Source: Fidelibacterota bacterium (GTDB lineage: Bacteria > Marinisomatota > SORT01). Taken from it: DNA of 23,972 bases. The stretch lies in the NCBI GenBank assembly GCA_022563775.1, contig JADFMS010000020.1, positions 1 through 23,972 on the forward strand, written 5' to 3'. Position 1 is the stretch's first letter; each line of letters begins with the position of its first letter. The position numbers were made by a program, and so were the translations under genes. Of the stretch, positions 1-8,472 are shown one piece after another. A model generated the notes under the pieces. That model ran no database searches. It saw nothing but the letters and a program-made list of their open reading frames with translations, and had not been told where the DNA came from.

Positions 1-94
1 AATGATATGTTTTCAAATGTGATCATAATTATCCGCTGTTAAGACGGTAAAATAGGGAAGTTTGTTCTAAATATCTAAGAATAAAATCCTAATG

Positions 95-119
95 TTCCCC
101 TCCTTTCTAAGGAGGGGAA
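95..119. repeat. Strong perfect hairpin, C-rich/G-rich arms
   Basis: TTCCCCTCCTT (95-105) pairs perfectly with AAGGAGGGGAA (109-119) around the three-base loop TCT, an 11-bp stem. A tail AGCGACGAAGAGG-like segment follows. It resembles the other hairpin-plus-tail units in this gap and in the gap at 9941-10578, so I read it as a member of one intergenic repeat family. It has no U-tract on either strand, so an intrinsic terminator role is not supported directly. Confidence 0.7.
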
Positions 120-139
120 GCGACGAAGAGGCTATATCA

Positions 140-202
140 GTGCGAGTCAGGATTTATCCTGACCGCAAGACCATATATAACGGCGTCAGGGCAAGCCCTG
201 AC
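140..202. repeat. Paired GTCAGG hairpin module
   Basis: Two perfect hairpins stand close together. GTCAGGAT-TT-ATCCTGAC lies at 146-163 and GTCAGGGC-AA-GCCCTGAC at 185-202, each with an 8-bp stem and a two-base loop. The lead-in TGCGAGTCAG (141-150) recurs exactly at 10301-10310 and nearly at 10058-10067. GTCAGGGCAAGC recurs in reverse complement near 10114-10125. The module is therefore dispersed, not unique. Confidence 0.65.
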
Positions 203-210
203 TGCCACTC

Positions 211-254
211 AACCTCCTCCCTCGAGGGAGGTATCACGAAGTGATGGAGGGTGT
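211..254. repeat. Palindrome plus GGAGGGTGTG tail, repeat-family copy
   Basis: CCTCCCTCGAGGGAGG (216-231) is a perfect 16-base palindrome. It is followed by a tail with a short CAC-GAA-GTG hairpin and then GGAGGGTGTG. The arrangement CTCCC-hairpin, GAGGGAGGTATC, then GGGTGT is the reverse-complement counterpart of the copy at 289-342, so the two form a loose inverted pair. A further relative with tail GGTATCCG and TGGTGTGTAA lies at 10245-10287. Confidence 0.6.
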
Positions 255-288
255 GATTCTTATATTTCTCAATAACTTTCGTATTCTA

Positions 289-342
289 ACAGTTACACCC
301 CTCGTCAGTCAGTTGACGGGCACTCGCCTCAAGGGGAGAGGT
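289..342. repeat. Dispersed ACAGTTACACCCC element, copy 1
   Basis: This 54-base unit begins ACAGTTACACCCCTCGTC and ends CCTCAAGGGGAGAGGT. Both ends recur at 10142-10196, the first 18 bases exactly and the last 22 with one change. The middle differs in sequence but still folds: here CGTCA/TGACG around six bases. It lies 17 bases downstream of the gatA stop codon, so it would be in the 3' end of the 13-gene transcript. Confidence 0.75.
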
Positions 343-358
343 GTATGCGACCCGCCTT

Positions 359-1744
359 CTAAGAAGAAACGAGCTCTTCCACTCTTGCGGCTGCCCGCAG
401 CAATTCGGTTTCCTCGAACGGTTTTCCGATCAGTTGCACACCGATTGGGAGTCCATCGGATGAGTTTCCGCACGGAATACTTATACCCGGCAGTCCCGCA
501 AGATTGAGCGATGTCGTATAGATATCCACGAGATACATGGCAAGCGGGTCGTCGATCTTATCGCCGAGTTTGAAAGCCGTTGTCGGTGATGTAGGCGCCA
601 AAAGGAGATCAACTTCCTTGAACGTATCAAGGAAGTCGTCACGAATCAACCGTCTCGCCTGCTGCGCTTTCTTGTAATACGCATCGTAATAGCCTGTCGA
701 AAGGACGTATGTACCCAACATGATTCGACGTTTTACCTCTTCACCGAAACCTTTGCTCCGCGATGAACTATATACTTCGGACAGGTCACTCCCTCCCGCT
801 CTGAATCCGTAACGCATTCCGTCGTATCGCTCGAGATTGGCTGACGCTTCCGCAGTCGCAATGATATAGTATGCAGCAACGGCATATTCGGTATGCGGCA
901 GAGAAACTTCTTTGATCTCCGCGCCCTTCGACCTTAGAGATTCGATCAGATCGTTCACCTTGTCGAGTATCTCTTTGTCACACCCCTCGCCGTAATACTC
1001 TTTCGGCAGTCCTATCTTCAGTCCTTTGACATCGCTTTCAAGCAGACTCGGGTAGTCGGGTACTTCCTCTGTTGAGGAAGTTGAATCACATTTGTCGTGC
1101 CCGGCTATTGCTTTTAGGAGTGCGGCTGCATCACTGACGTTGTTGGCTATCGGACCGATTTGGTCAAGCGAAGATGCGAATGCGATTAGACCGTATCTTG
1201 AAACTCTGCCGTAAGACGGTTTCATTCCGACTACCCCGCAAAATGCGGCAGGAAGTCGTATTGAACCGCCTGTATCGCTGCCGAGCGCCATGTCCACAAT
1301 CCCTGCGGCTACTGCAGCTGCCGAGCCTCCGCTTGAGCCGCCCGGAACATATTCGGGATTTATCGGATTCTTGACCGGTCCGAACGATGAATTTTCGTTC
1401 GAGGAACCCATGGCAAACTCGTCCATATTCGTCTTTCCGAAGAGGAGAGCATCGTTTGAAATTAATCTTTCAACTACCGTAGCATCGTACGGGGGCACAA
1501 AATCCTTTAGAATTTGTGAACCTGAGGTAGTGATTGTCCCTTTAGTAATGATAGCGTCTTTGACGGCAACCGTTTTACCCGCTAAAATTCCCGCATTTCC
1601 GGATTTCATCTTATCGGCTATCTTTTCGGCTGATGAGCGAATCTTCTCCTCTTCAAGAGAAAGAAAGATGTTCAGGTCTTTCTTCTCATCTGCCAAGGTC
1701 AGAGCATCTTCAACTTTTTCTAAAAACTGTTCATAGTTTTCCAT
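359..1744 (-). CDS. gatA: Glutamyl-tRNA(Gln)/aspartyl-tRNA(Asn) amidotransferase subunit A
   Basis: GatA is the glutaminase/amidase subunit of the GatCAB transamidosome. It releases ammonia from glutamine so that GatB can convert misacylated Glu-tRNA(Gln) or Asp-tRNA(Asn). The Lys/cis-Ser/Ser catalytic triad of the amidase-signature family is visible: Lys62 in VAVKD, Ser137 in [11 protein letters not shown] and nucleophile Ser161 in [12 protein letters not shown]. The 75- and 24-residue spacings agree with characterised GatA. The protein has 461 residues, slightly short because the N-terminal helical region is reduced. [12 protein letters not shown] is also family-typical. It is the last gene of the minus-strand array, 70 bases after tatA, the largest gap in that array. 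gatB and gatC are not in the window, so they must lie elsewhere. The start is ATG. Confidence 0.97.
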   Translation of the reverse strand: MENYEQFLEKVEDALTLADEKKDLNIFLSLEEEKIRSSAEKIADKMKSGNAGILAGKTVAVKDAIITKGTITTSGSQILKDFVPPYDATVVERLISNDALLFGKTNMDEFAMGSSNENSSFGPVKNPINPEYVPGGSSGGSAAAVAAGIVDMALGSDTGGSIRLPAAFCGVVGMKPSYGRVSRYGLIAFASSLDQIGPIANNVSDAAALLKAIAGHDKCDSTSSTEEVPDYPSLLESDVKGLKIGLPKEYYGEGCDKEILDKVNDLIESLRSKGAEIKEVSLPHTEYAVAAYYIIATAEASANLERYDGMRYGFRAGGSDLSEVYSSSRSKGFGEEVKRRIMLGTYVLSTGYYDAYYKKAQQARRLIRDDFLDTFKEVDLLLAPTSPTTAFKLGDKIDDPLAMYLVDIYTTSLNLAGLPGISIPCGNSSDGLPIGVQLIGKPFEETELLRAAARVEELVSS

Positions 1745-1814
1745 CGAAACTTAAGATTAAATGTTTATTGTAACTGTTAAGAAGTTGCAGTGATGCCGAT
1801 TCAAACGCGAATGA

Positions 1815-2018
1815 TCAAGCTTCCGGTTTATCTTTCTCGTCATCCGGCTTATCTAGCTCTTCCTGTCTGATCTCGTTTGAAACTTCTTTAGCGGCTTTTC
1901 TGAACTCCGAGATACCCTTTCCGAGTCCCCTTGCGAGTTCAGGCAGCCGTTTTGCTCCGAATAGAAGCAATAGTACGACAAATATTAAGATCCATTCCCA
2001 ACCACCTGGAAAACTCAT
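1815..2018 (-). CDS. tatA: Sec-independent protein translocase subunit TatA/TatE
   Basis: This small subunit of the twin-arginine translocase oligomerises to let folded proteins cross the inner membrane. The 67-residue product has a hydrophobic segment at about residues 7-20, then [16 protein letters not shown], which is the hinge and amphipathic helix of TatA/E. It ends in a charged acidic/lysine tail. The start ATG has a good AGGAG site about 6 bases upstream. TatA and TatB are hard to separate by length alone, but the short tail favours TatA. tatC is not in this window. The gene lies 21 bases after the DUF4321 gene. Confidence 0.95.
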   Translation of the reverse strand: MSFPGGWEWILIFVVLLLLFGAKRLPELARGLGKGISEFRKAAKEVSNEIRQEELDKPDDEKDKPEA

Positions 2019-2039
2019 ATCAATCTCCTTTAGGTTTAG

Positions 2040-2306
2040 TTATCTCCACCATCTTAGAAGGTAATACGCAATTGCGATTCCTATCAAGCTTATTACGTTC
2101 AAAGTGATGCTTAGTCCAAGGGTCAACTGCAGCATTATGATATTCAGCGTACCGGGACCGACTGAGAGAGTTTTTGACAACAGGAAGAATTGCTTGACGA
2201 CTCCTTCCGGAAGGATGAATCCTAATATCTCTCCTACCAAAGTACCCACTATCGCGCCCAAAGTGAGAGTGTACACTGCCAAAAGAATAGGTCTATTGGT
2301 ACTCAT
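2040..2306 (-). CDS. Small membrane protein, DUF4321-like
   Basis: This 88-residue protein has two or three hydrophobic stretches (about residues 6-30, 50-65 and 66-84) and ends in a basic YYLLRWWR. The pattern is an N-terminal helix with GxxxGxxxGE (ALGAIVGTLVGEILG), a short loop with a VGPGTLN turn, then LTLGLSITLNVISLIGI. It fits the DUF4321 family of small bacterial membrane proteins, whose function is unknown. I assign the family from memory of its pattern, without a search. The neighbours purQ and tatA are 20-21 bases away on either side, so it is co-transcribed. I make no functional claim. Confidence 0.8.
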   Translation of the reverse strand: MSTNRPILLAVYTLTLGAIVGTLVGEILGFILPEGVVKQFFLLSKTLSVGPGTLNIIMLQLTLGLSITLNVISLIGIAIAYYLLRWWR

Positions 2307-2326
2307 TTTTGCCCTTTAGGTAACTA

Positions 2327-3013
2327 TTAGTTGAATAAAATCAATGACTCGAACAGTCCCAATCCGTCGGTCGAGCCGAGTAAACTTTCACTTGCCCGTT
2401 CAGGGTGGGGCATCAATCCGAGAACGTTCCCCTCTTTATTATAAATACCGGCTATGTTCCCTATCGAAGCGTTAGGGTTGGATGCGCTGCTCACGTTACC
2501 TTCAGCATCGCAATATTTGAAAGCCACGCGATTGTTACCCTCAATTTCCCCTAATGTATCATCATCCGCAAAAAAACTTCCGCCTATATGAGCGATCGGC
2601 ATTTTCAGTAATTGAGAATGATCATATTTTGATGTATAAATGGAGTTATCGGATTCTATTTTCAAAATCACATCATCGCTGACAAACCTCAGCGAACCGT
2701 TTGTAACCAAAGCTCCGGGAAGCAGACCACATTCCATCAATATCTGAAAGCCGTTACAGATGCCGAGCACAGGCTTCCCCTTTGCCGCGAATTCGATCAC
2801 TGATTCCATTATAGGAGAAAATCGCGCAATCGCTCCGGTCCGAAGATAATCGCCATAGCTGAATCCACCGGGCAGAATGACAACATCCGAACCCTCAAGG
2901 TCGCGTTGCTCGTGCCAGAGCAGATTCACTTTCTGTCCGAGAAGATTTTTCAGGACATGCTGCGTATCTAATTCGCAGTTAGAACCTGGAAAGATCACAA
3001 TTCCGATTTTCAT
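2327..3013 (-). CDS. purQ: Phosphoribosylformylglycinamidine synthase, glutaminase subunit PurQ
   Basis: PurQ supplies ammonia from glutamine to PurL for the fourth step of de novo purine synthesis (FGAR to FGAM). The class I glutamine amidotransferase triad is visible: nucleophile Cys86 in GICNGFQIL, and His203 and Glu205 in MPHPERA. The N-terminal FPGSNCELDT and ILPGGFSYGDYLR are PurQ-specific. The length of 228 residues is normal. The start is ATG, 10 bases after the purS stop. PurQ and PurS are adjacent but the large subunit PurL is absent from the window. Confidence 0.97.
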   Translation of the reverse strand: MKIGIVIFPGSNCELDTQHVLKNLLGQKVNLLWHEQRDLEGSDVVILPGGFSYGDYLRTGAIARFSPIMESVIEFAAKGKPVLGICNGFQILMECGLLPGALVTNGSLRFVSDDVILKIESDNSIYTSKYDHSQLLKMPIAHIGGSFFADDDTLGEIEGNNRVAFKYCDAEGNVSSASNPNASIGNIAGIYNKEGNVLGLMPHPERASESLLGSTDGLGLFESLILFN

Positions 3014-3023
3014 ATTGTTATTT

Positions 3024-3272
3024 CTATTCCTCTATGATCTTATACGAGTATTTTTCTATCACGGGATTTGAGAGGAGTTTCTCGCAAACCGCCTCGGTTG
3101 AACTGCGCGCCTTTTCTATATTGTTCGTATTAAGTTGAAGAAGGAAGTACTTGCCGGTGCCTATCTCCTCTATCCCCTCAATTCCAACCCCGCCGAGCGC
3201 TTCTGTGATAGTTTTTCCTTCGGGATCCAAGATACCGTCTTTCAGTGTGACTATGACTTCGGCTCTTATCAC
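3024..3272 (-). CDS. purS: Phosphoribosylformylglycinamidine synthase subunit PurS
   Basis: PurS is the small structural subunit that holds PurL and PurQ together in the three-protein FGAM synthase found in many bacteria and archaea. The 82-residue product has the family opening RAEVIVTLKDGILDPEGKTI, then an ALGGVGI.GI..IGTGKYF segment and a C-terminal helix with CEKLLSNPVIE.Y. The start is GTG, with GGCGGGA just upstream, 6 bases after the pssA stop. It lies next to purQ, as is usual for this family. Confidence 0.95.
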   Translation of the reverse strand: MIRAEVIVTLKDGILDPEGKTITEALGGVGIEGIEEIGTGKYFLLQLNTNNIEKARSSTEAVCEKLLSNPVIEKYSYKIIEE

Positions 3273-3278
3273 TCCCGC

Positions 3279-4010
3279 CTATTCCCTTAGACCGGAATTA
3301 GCCATTTCTGAATCTTCAGTTTTTCCGTATGTGAAAGCCCATCGAATAATGTTATACATTAAAAAGATAAAAAATATAGGGAAAATTACCAGAGATTTAA
3401 AAATGATCATAGCTGTAAACGATGAGACAAAGACAAATAATAATACGTTCGGCTTTCCGTTTAATTTAATTGAAATATTAGGAAATGTGTAAAATGATAT
3501 TGTGCTCAGCATCAGAAATGAGGTTCCAAGCACTAATGGCAGGACAAATTTCAGCGCTCCGATATTATATGGAATTTCAAGATAAAACAAGACGAATCCC
3601 GCGAGAAGCGCCGCCATAGAAGGAGTCGGAAGTCCGATGAAATGTCTCTTTTGCTCACCGGAATGAATATTAAACCTTGCCAATCTTATTCCCGCAAAAA
3701 GCAGAGGTACAAACGCAACTAACGCTCCGATAACTACCCATTCACCTGAAAACGCTTTATATATCAATACGCTGGGAGCAACACCGAAAGAGGTGATATC
3801 CGCAAGCGAATCAAACTCGAGTCCGAATTTTGATGGTTGTTTAATCTTTCGAGCTATCTTACCGTCGAAAGCATCAAAGAGTCCTGCAAGAAGTATCAGA
3901 TAAGAAGCCATGGAAAGTTTACCATTGGCGGTCAGCAGAATGGCAAGATAACCGCTTATTAGATTCATAACGGTGAAAGCGCTTGGAACCACCGCCTTAG
4001 TCAGCTTCAT
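3279..4010 (-). CDS. pssA: CDP-diacylglycerol-serine O-phosphatidyltransferase
   Basis: This integral membrane enzyme joins serine to CDP-diacylglycerol to give phosphatidylserine. The CDP-alcohol phosphatidyltransferase signature is complete: Asp46, Asp49-Gly50, Ala53-Arg54, Gly63, Asp67 and Asp71 (FDAFDGKIAR...FGLEFDSLAD). About six or seven hydrophobic segments follow through residue 225, consistent with the family fold. The 243-residue length fits the Bacillus-type PssA, unlike the longer E. coli enzyme. It overlaps the 3' end of psd by 14 bases, so the two consecutive steps of phosphatidylethanolamine synthesis are translationally linked. The choice of serine over glycerol-phosphate or inositol as acceptor rests mainly on this neighbour. 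Confidence 0.93.
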   Translation of the reverse strand: MKLTKAVVPSAFTVMNLISGYLAILLTANGKLSMASYLILLAGLFDAFDGKIARKIKQPSKFGLEFDSLADITSFGVAPSVLIYKAFSGEWVVIGALVAFVPLLFAGIRLARFNIHSGEQKRHFIGLPTPSMAALLAGFVLFYLEIPYNIGALKFVLPLVLGTSFLMLSTISFYTFPNISIKLNGKPNVLLFVFVSSFTAMIIFKSLVIFPIFFIFLMYNIIRWAFTYGKTEDSEMANSGLRE

Positions 4011-4650
4011 TAGTTAGAACTCCTATAACTGTTTCTCCCCCTTTTACTGCATCCCCGAGTTTCACGGTTATCTCGGTGTCCGTCGGTAATAGGATGTCTA
4101 CCCTGCTTCCAAACCGTATCAGCCCAAACCTATCACCTGCATCCACAGTTTGACCGGGTTTAAGATCGTATACAACTCTACGCGCTATCAATCCTGCTAT
4201 CTGCTTAAAATATACCCTTTTCTCTCCAGTGTCAACTGAAATGAGCGATTGCTCGTTATCCAACGATGCCTTTTCGTTCCAGGCTGCTAAGAATTTACCG
4301 GGAAAATATTTCACCTCATGAACGGTTCCCGAGACAGGCACTCTATTCACATGAACGTTGAATACCGAGAGAAATACCGATACCTGCATAAGTTTATCTT
4401 CGGACAGCTCTGGAAAGTTTACTTCTTTAATAACGACGACCTTTCCATCACCGACTGAGAGCACAAGGTTTTCGCCCTTTGGAATTATCCTATCAGGATC
4501 ACGGAAGAAAAAAACTATAAATAGAAGCAGTAATGCTTCAGTATAGGTCAACCCCCAGAGAAAACCGCTTCCCGTCATTGAAGCAGCGAACCCCAATGCT
4601 ATCAGGACAAATGCTGCCGCTGCTACAAATGGTATGCCATCTGTAGCCAA
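3997..4650 (-). CDS. psd: Phosphatidylserine decarboxylase (short, archaeal-type)
   Basis: Psd converts phosphatidylserine to phosphatidylethanolamine, using a pyruvoyl group made by self-cleavage. Two N-terminal membrane segments (about residues 7-25 and 33-50) anchor it. The catalytic parts are Asp68 (VGDGK), His100 (FNVHVNRVP) and the self-processing Gly181-Ser182 in RFGSRVDILLP. Ser182 would become the pyruvoyl group of the small chain. The 217-residue length matches the short, archaeal-type branch. The start is TTG, chosen because a strong GGGAGG site lies 9 bases upstream. It overlaps pssA by 14 bases. Confidence 0.95.
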   Translation of the reverse strand: MATDGIPFVAAAAFVLIALGFAASMTGSGFLWGLTYTEALLLLFIVFFFRDPDRIIPKGENLVLSVGDGKVVVIKEVNFPELSEDKLMQVSVFLSVFNVHVNRVPVSGTVHEVKYFPGKFLAAWNEKASLDNEQSLISVDTGEKRVYFKQIAGLIARRVVYDLKPGQTVDAGDRFGLIRFGSRVDILLPTDTEITVKLGDAVKGGETVIGVLTNEAD

Positions 4651-4664
4651 TCTAAAATGCCTCC

Positions 4665-5369
4665 CTATCCAAGTACTCTTTTCAGAATCTCCTGATATGC
4701 CTTTTCCACACCTCCAAGATCCTGGCGGAAACGATCCTTATCAAGTTTTTTCTTTGTCTTCACATCCCAAAAACGGCATGTGTCCGGTGATATCTCGTCG
4801 CCTAAATAAATGACTCCATTCTGCGTTCCAAACTCCAGCTTGAAATCAACCAAAAGCAGGTCTCTTCTGAAAAGAAAATCTTTGAGCACTACATTGATCT
4901 TCTTTGCATACCTGCTTATCTCGGCTACATCATTCGCACTTGCCAATTCGAATGCCACAGCGTGTTCGTTACTTATCATCGGGTCATGTAGGGCATCATC
5001 TTTGAGATAAAATTCCAATACCGGCTGCTTTAATTCCGTACCCTCTTCTATGCCGTATTTTTCAACCATGCTCCCCGCGGCTATATTCCTCATCACTACC
5101 TCAAGCTTATACATCTCAAGTTTTTTCACCAACATAGATGTCTTACTGAGTTTCTTTTCGAAATGGGTTTGAATTCCGTGACTTCGGAGGTAATCAAACA
5201 GAAACGCCGAAAGCTGATTGTTAATGGCGCCCTTTCCTTTTATCGTCCCCTTTTTAGCCCCGTCACCCGCCGTAGCAGAATCTTTAAAATCCTGAATCAC
5301 CAAATCCTCATCATTTGTTGAATATATCTTCTTTGCCTTTCCTTCATATAATAGTTTTTTCTTATCCAC
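4665..5369 (-). CDS. purC: Phosphoribosylaminoimidazole-succinocarboxamide synthase
   Basis: PurC (SAICAR synthetase) ligates aspartate to CAIR, using ATP, in purine synthesis. Family signatures are LYEGKAKKIY at the N-terminus, DSATAGDGAKKG, LEVVMRNIAAGSM and the C-terminal LVDFKLEFG...DEISPDTCRFWD. I place the start at GTG (5369-5367), because GGAGG lies exactly 6 bases upstream and homologues begin just before LLYEGK. This gives 234 residues. An ATG 18 bases further upstream (5387) would overlap purB by 4 bases but has no clear ribosome-binding site. purB, the next enzyme of the pathway, lies immediately upstream. Confidence 0.95.
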   Translation of the reverse strand: MDKKKLLYEGKAKKIYSTNDEDLVIQDFKDSATAGDGAKKGTIKGKGAINNQLSAFLFDYLRSHGIQTHFEKKLSKTSMLVKKLEMYKLEVVMRNIAAGSMVEKYGIEEGTELKQPVLEFYLKDDALHDPMISNEHAVAFELASANDVAEISRYAKKINVVLKDFLFRRDLLLVDFKLEFGTQNGVIYLGDEISPDTCRFWDVKTKKKLDKDRFRQDLGGVEKAYQEILKRVLG

Positions 5370-5375
5370 TGAATT

Positions 5376-5380
5376 CCTCC
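5376..5380 (-). promoter_or_regulatory. Ribosome-binding site that decides the purC start
   Basis: GGAGG on the minus strand ends 6 bases before the GTG at 5369. It lies downstream of the competing ATG at 5387, so it cannot serve that ATG. This is the main reason for the shorter PurC. Confidence 0.7.
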
Positions 5381-5383
5381 GGA

Positions 5384-6679
5384 TCATACTAATTTTAATC
5401 GTTCAAAGATACCATCCACCTGTCTGAGACTTTCTTCAGGCTTAAAACACTCTTCCAGCTCTTTATCACTGAGCAGTGCATTCACTTCATCATCATCAAG
5501 CAAGCACTGCTTAAAATCTATCTTCTCATTCCATGCTTTCATAGCCGTTCGCTGCACTATATCATATGCTTCTTCTCTCGTTATATTCTTTTCAACCAAC
5601 TTAAGAAGAACTCCACCCGAATATATCAGATTGTAGGATTGATTGAGATTTTCGATCATTCGTTCGGAATCCACCACCAAATTCTCCATCAACGAGCTGA
5701 ACTTTTGTAAGCAATATACTACCGTGATCGTTGAATCGGGGATGATCACTCTCTCTACCGATGAGTGAGAGATGTCTCTCTCATGCCAGAGCGCAACATT
5801 CTCCATCGCTGCAAGCGCATTCCCTCTGACGAGACGAGCCATGCCGGCAATCCGTTCGGAGAGGATCGGATTCCTTTTATGGGGCATCGCCGATGAGCCT
5901 TTCTGATCTTTGCCAAAATACTCTTGAGCTTCCCTAACTTCTGTTCGTTGAAGATGACGTATCTCTGTGCTGAACTTTTCGAGACTTGAGGCGATGAGCG
6001 CCAAAGCCGTCATATAATTTGCATGCCTGTCTCTCTGAACTATCTGGTTTGAGACAGGAGCCGCTTTTATTCCGAGACGTTTGCATACTTCAGCCTCTAT
6101 CTCAGGTTCAAGATGAGAGTACGTACCGACAGCTCCCGAGATTTTACCTGTCGCAATCTCCTCAACCGCTCCTGACCATCGCTTGCGATGCCTGCGGATT
6201 TCTTCTACCCATATAGACAGCTTAAGTCCGAATGTTATTAACTCAGCATGAATTCCGTGAGTCCTGCCTATCATAATAGAATTCTTATGCTCTATTGCCT
6301 TCTTAGAAAGAACATCCTCAAGATTCTTCAGTTCTTTGGAAACTAACTCACCGGCTTCCTTCATCCTCATTGCTAAGGACGTATCCAACAGGTCAGAAGA
6401 TGTCATTCCGAAGTGCATATATCCGGCTTCTTTTCCGACGTATTCAGCGACATTTGTCAAAAACGCGATGACATCATGATTTACCTCTTCCTCGATTTCT
6501 TCGATTCGTTCAACACTGAAATTACCCTTTTCCCGAATCGCTTTTGCCGCTGCTGCCGGTATTATTCCTTTTTCTGATTGTACTTCGGCAACGGTAGCTT
6601 CCACTTCAAGCCATGAACGAAATTTCCGTTCTTCCGTCCAGACATTTCCAATCTCTTCAGGTGTATATCGAGGGATCAA
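5384..6679 (-). CDS. purB: Adenylosuccinate lyase
   Basis: PurB cleaves fumarate from SAICAR and from adenylosuccinate, acting twice in AMP synthesis. The fumarase/aspartase superfamily signature GSSAMPHKRNP is at residues 261-271. It contains the flexible-loop serine. His141 in GRTHGIHAE and His68 in EVNHDVIAF match the catalytic histidines of bacterial PurB. The 431-residue length is typical of the short Bacillus/Thermotoga-type enzyme. The start is TTG with AGGTGA about 6 bases upstream, a site that overlaps the stop codon of htrA. It is followed by purC. Confidence 0.97.
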   Translation of the reverse strand: MIPRYTPEEIGNVWTEERKFRSWLEVEATVAEVQSEKGIIPAAAAKAIREKGNFSVERIEEIEEEVNHDVIAFLTNVAEYVGKEAGYMHFGMTSSDLLDTSLAMRMKEAGELVSKELKNLEDVLSKKAIEHKNSIMIGRTHGIHAELITFGLKLSIWVEEIRRHRKRWSGAVEEIATGKISGAVGTYSHLEPEIEAEVCKRLGIKAAPVSNQIVQRDRHANYMTALALIASSLEKFSTEIRHLQRTEVREAQEYFGKDQKGSSAMPHKRNPILSERIAGMARLVRGNALAAMENVALWHERDISHSSVERVIIPDSTITVVYCLQKFSSLMENLVVDSERMIENLNQSYNLIYSGGVLLKLVEKNITREEAYDIVQRTAMKAWNEKIDFKQCLLDDDEVNALLSDKELEECFKPEESLRQVDGIFERLKLV

Positions 6680-6685
6680 CTATCT

Positions 6686-7837
6686 TCACCTGTTGGGTTT
6701 TCCTAAAACCATTCTTATTGTCCTTTCAGAGTTACCGCGTCGTATTATCATATTCAAGGTATCCCCTGCGCGTAGAAAATTTTCTTCGATGATCTTGAAG
6801 ATATCATCATCGTTTATCACTTCGTCCCCGTTCACTTTCAGGATGATATCTCCGATCATCAAGCCCGCTTTATCCGCCGGACTATTTTTATCGACGTTCG
6901 TAATCAGTACACCTTTTTCCGTTTTGAGATCAAGATGTTTTGCCACAAGACGATTTAAATCCCGGACATCCATTCCCGTCCAGAAGCTCCTGTCAACTTT
7001 ACCGTATTTCTTAAGTTCCTTGTAAACGGATATTGCCCTGTTGATCGGGATAGCGAAGCCGATTCCAATGGATCCTTGAGAAAATCTGCTCCCCGTAAAT
7101 ATGAATGTGTTTATTCCAATCACCTCTCCGACGGCATTGAGAAGAGGTCCACCGCTGTTACCCGAGTTTATGGAGGCATCTGTCTGTATCATATCCTGAT
7201 ATACTCTCCCGGATTCCTGCTGTCCGAAATCCAGATTCAAACCTGAGACGACTCCCACTGTCGCAGTCGGCTTTTTGCTGATATCGAATAAGCCGAAGGG
7301 ATTACCCAGAGCTATCACCCACTCCGCAATGATTATATCATCCGAATCTCCAAACTCTAAGAATGGGTAACCTTTTCCTTCTAATTTCAACAAGGCTATA
7401 TCGGATGTTCTGTCAACCCCTACTATCTCGGCTTTATGGTCAGTTCCATCCGAAAGTGTAACCACAACCTCTTCAGCATCTTCTATTACATGTGAATTGG
7501 TCAATACAAAACCGTCCGATGAAATGATAAACCCCGAACCCAGACTTTTTACAAGATGTTTGAAAACTCTGTCCGGAAAGAGGAGAGACCATATAGGATC
7601 ATTCGCAAAAGGGGTTCGTGAATATTCACGAACCTGGGTTGCATTTATCCCCACCACGGCAGGGCTATTTTTCGCAACCGTTTGAGTAATGATATTTTGC
7701 CTGCCGTTGGAAATAACTGCATTAGCTTCGTTCTTATTTTGCGCAAACAGTTCTGACCCCGAAAACAGCGCCGACAATAAAGCGATAATCAGAAATTTGT
7801 ATAAATTTATTTTTCTCAGGATTTCATTGACTCCCAA
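6686..7837 (-). CDS. htrA: HtrA/DegP-family serine protease with one PDZ domain
   Basis: This is an envelope protease and chaperone-like enzyme that degrades misfolded exported proteins. The N-terminus has a basic stretch and a hydrophobic core (about 15-27), with possible signal cleavage after FAQ near residue 33. The S1C protease domain (about 95-260) carries the full triad: His116 (TNSHVIED), Asp146 (RTSDIALLK) and Ser228 (GNSGGPL). One PDZ domain follows (about 290-378, with [16 protein letters not shown]). A single PDZ domain resembles DegS/HtrA more than two-PDZ DegP. The start is TTG, overlapping the 3' end of the transaldolase gene by 22 bases, with no clear ribosome-binding site. The start is therefore the weakest part of the call. 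Confidence 0.94.
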   Translation of the reverse strand: MGVNEILRKINLYKFLIIALLSALFSGSELFAQNKNEANAVISNGRQNIITQTVAKNSPAVVGINATQVREYSRTPFANDPIWSLLFPDRVFKHLVKSLGSGFIISSDGFVLTNSHVIEDAEEVVVTLSDGTDHKAEIVGVDRTSDIALLKLEGKGYPFLEFGDSDDIIIAEWVIALGNPFGLFDISKKPTATVGVVSGLNLDFGQQESGRVYQDMIQTDASINSGNSGGPLLNAVGEVIGINTFIFTGSRFSQGSIGIGFAIPINRAISVYKELKKYGKVDRSFWTGMDVRDLNRLVAKHLDLKTEKGVLITNVDKNSPADKAGLMIGDIILKVNGDEVINDDDIFKIIEENFLRAGDTLNMIIRRGNSERTIRMVLGKPNR

Positions 7838-8460
7838 TCTTTGAGGAATTGATCAATACCCCTGTCCGTCAATGGATGTTTTGCCATCTGATGCAGTACC
7901 TTCATAGGAAGGGTTGCTATATCCGCTCCATAAAGCGCCGTATCTACTACATGGAGAGGGTTGCGAATGCTGGCAACTATGATCTCCGTTTCGTAGCCGT
8001 AATTTTCGTATATCTGTGAAATATCAGCGACTAAGTCCATCCCCGGCATAGCCATGTCATCTATTCTGCCGACAAAAGGGCTTACGAATGTCGCCCCCGC
8101 TTTTGCCGCAAGCAGAGCTTGTAAAGAGGAAAAAATGAGAGTTACGTTTGTCATAGTACCCTCTTCGCTAAGTACTTTGACCGCTTTAATCCCATCAACT
8201 GTCATTGGGATTTTTACGCAAATATTATCGTGCAGTTCACGAAGTTTTCTGCCCTCAGCAATCATCTCCTCAGCTTTCAATCCCACTACTTCAGCATTTA
8301 CAGGACCGTCAACAATTTCACAAATTTCTTTTATCACGGTTTCAAAGTCTCTATCCTCTTTCGCGATAAGTGTCGGATTAGTCGTAACTCCATCGACAAT
8401 GCCCCACGAAGTACCTTCCTTGATCTCGTCAACATTTGCTGTGTCCAAAAATATTTTCAT
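7816..8460 (-). CDS. fsa: Transaldolase, FSA/TalB-like short family
   Basis: This is a short single-domain Schiff-base aldolase of the transaldolase family. It either moves a dihydroxyacetone unit in the non-oxidative pentose phosphate pathway or acts as fructose-6-phosphate aldolase. The Schiff-base lysine is Lys83 in [18 protein letters not shown] at the N-terminus, [37 protein letters not shown] (part) and the C-terminal [15 protein letters not shown] are hallmarks of this subfamily. The 214-residue length is normal. The sequence alone does not separate transaldolase from aldolase activity. The start is ATG with AGGAG about 5 bases upstream. Confidence 0.95.
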   Translation of the reverse strand: MKIFLDTANVDEIKEGTSWGIVDGVTTNPTLIAKEDRDFETVIKEICEIVDGPVNAEVVGLKAEEMIAEGRKLRELHDNICVKIPMTVDGIKAVKVLSEEGTMTNVTLIFSSLQALLAAKAGATFVSPFVGRIDDMAMPGMDLVADISQIYENYGYETEIIVASIRNPLHVVDTALYGADIATLPMKVLHQMAKHPLTDRGIDQFLKDWESMKS

Positions 8461-8472
8461 ACCGCTCCTTTA

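Noticed and set aside
1..94. End of a gene entering from the left edge
   Set aside because: The stretch has stops in several frames and no recognisable coding pattern; I see nothing supportable there.
95..342. CRISPR array
   Set aside because: The repeats differ in length and sequence, the spacers are irregular, and no cas gene is present.
241..507. Open frame of 88 codons on the plus strand
   Set aside because: It runs through a repeat copy and antisense to the gatA 3' end, and the product has no recognisable domain or ribosome-binding site.
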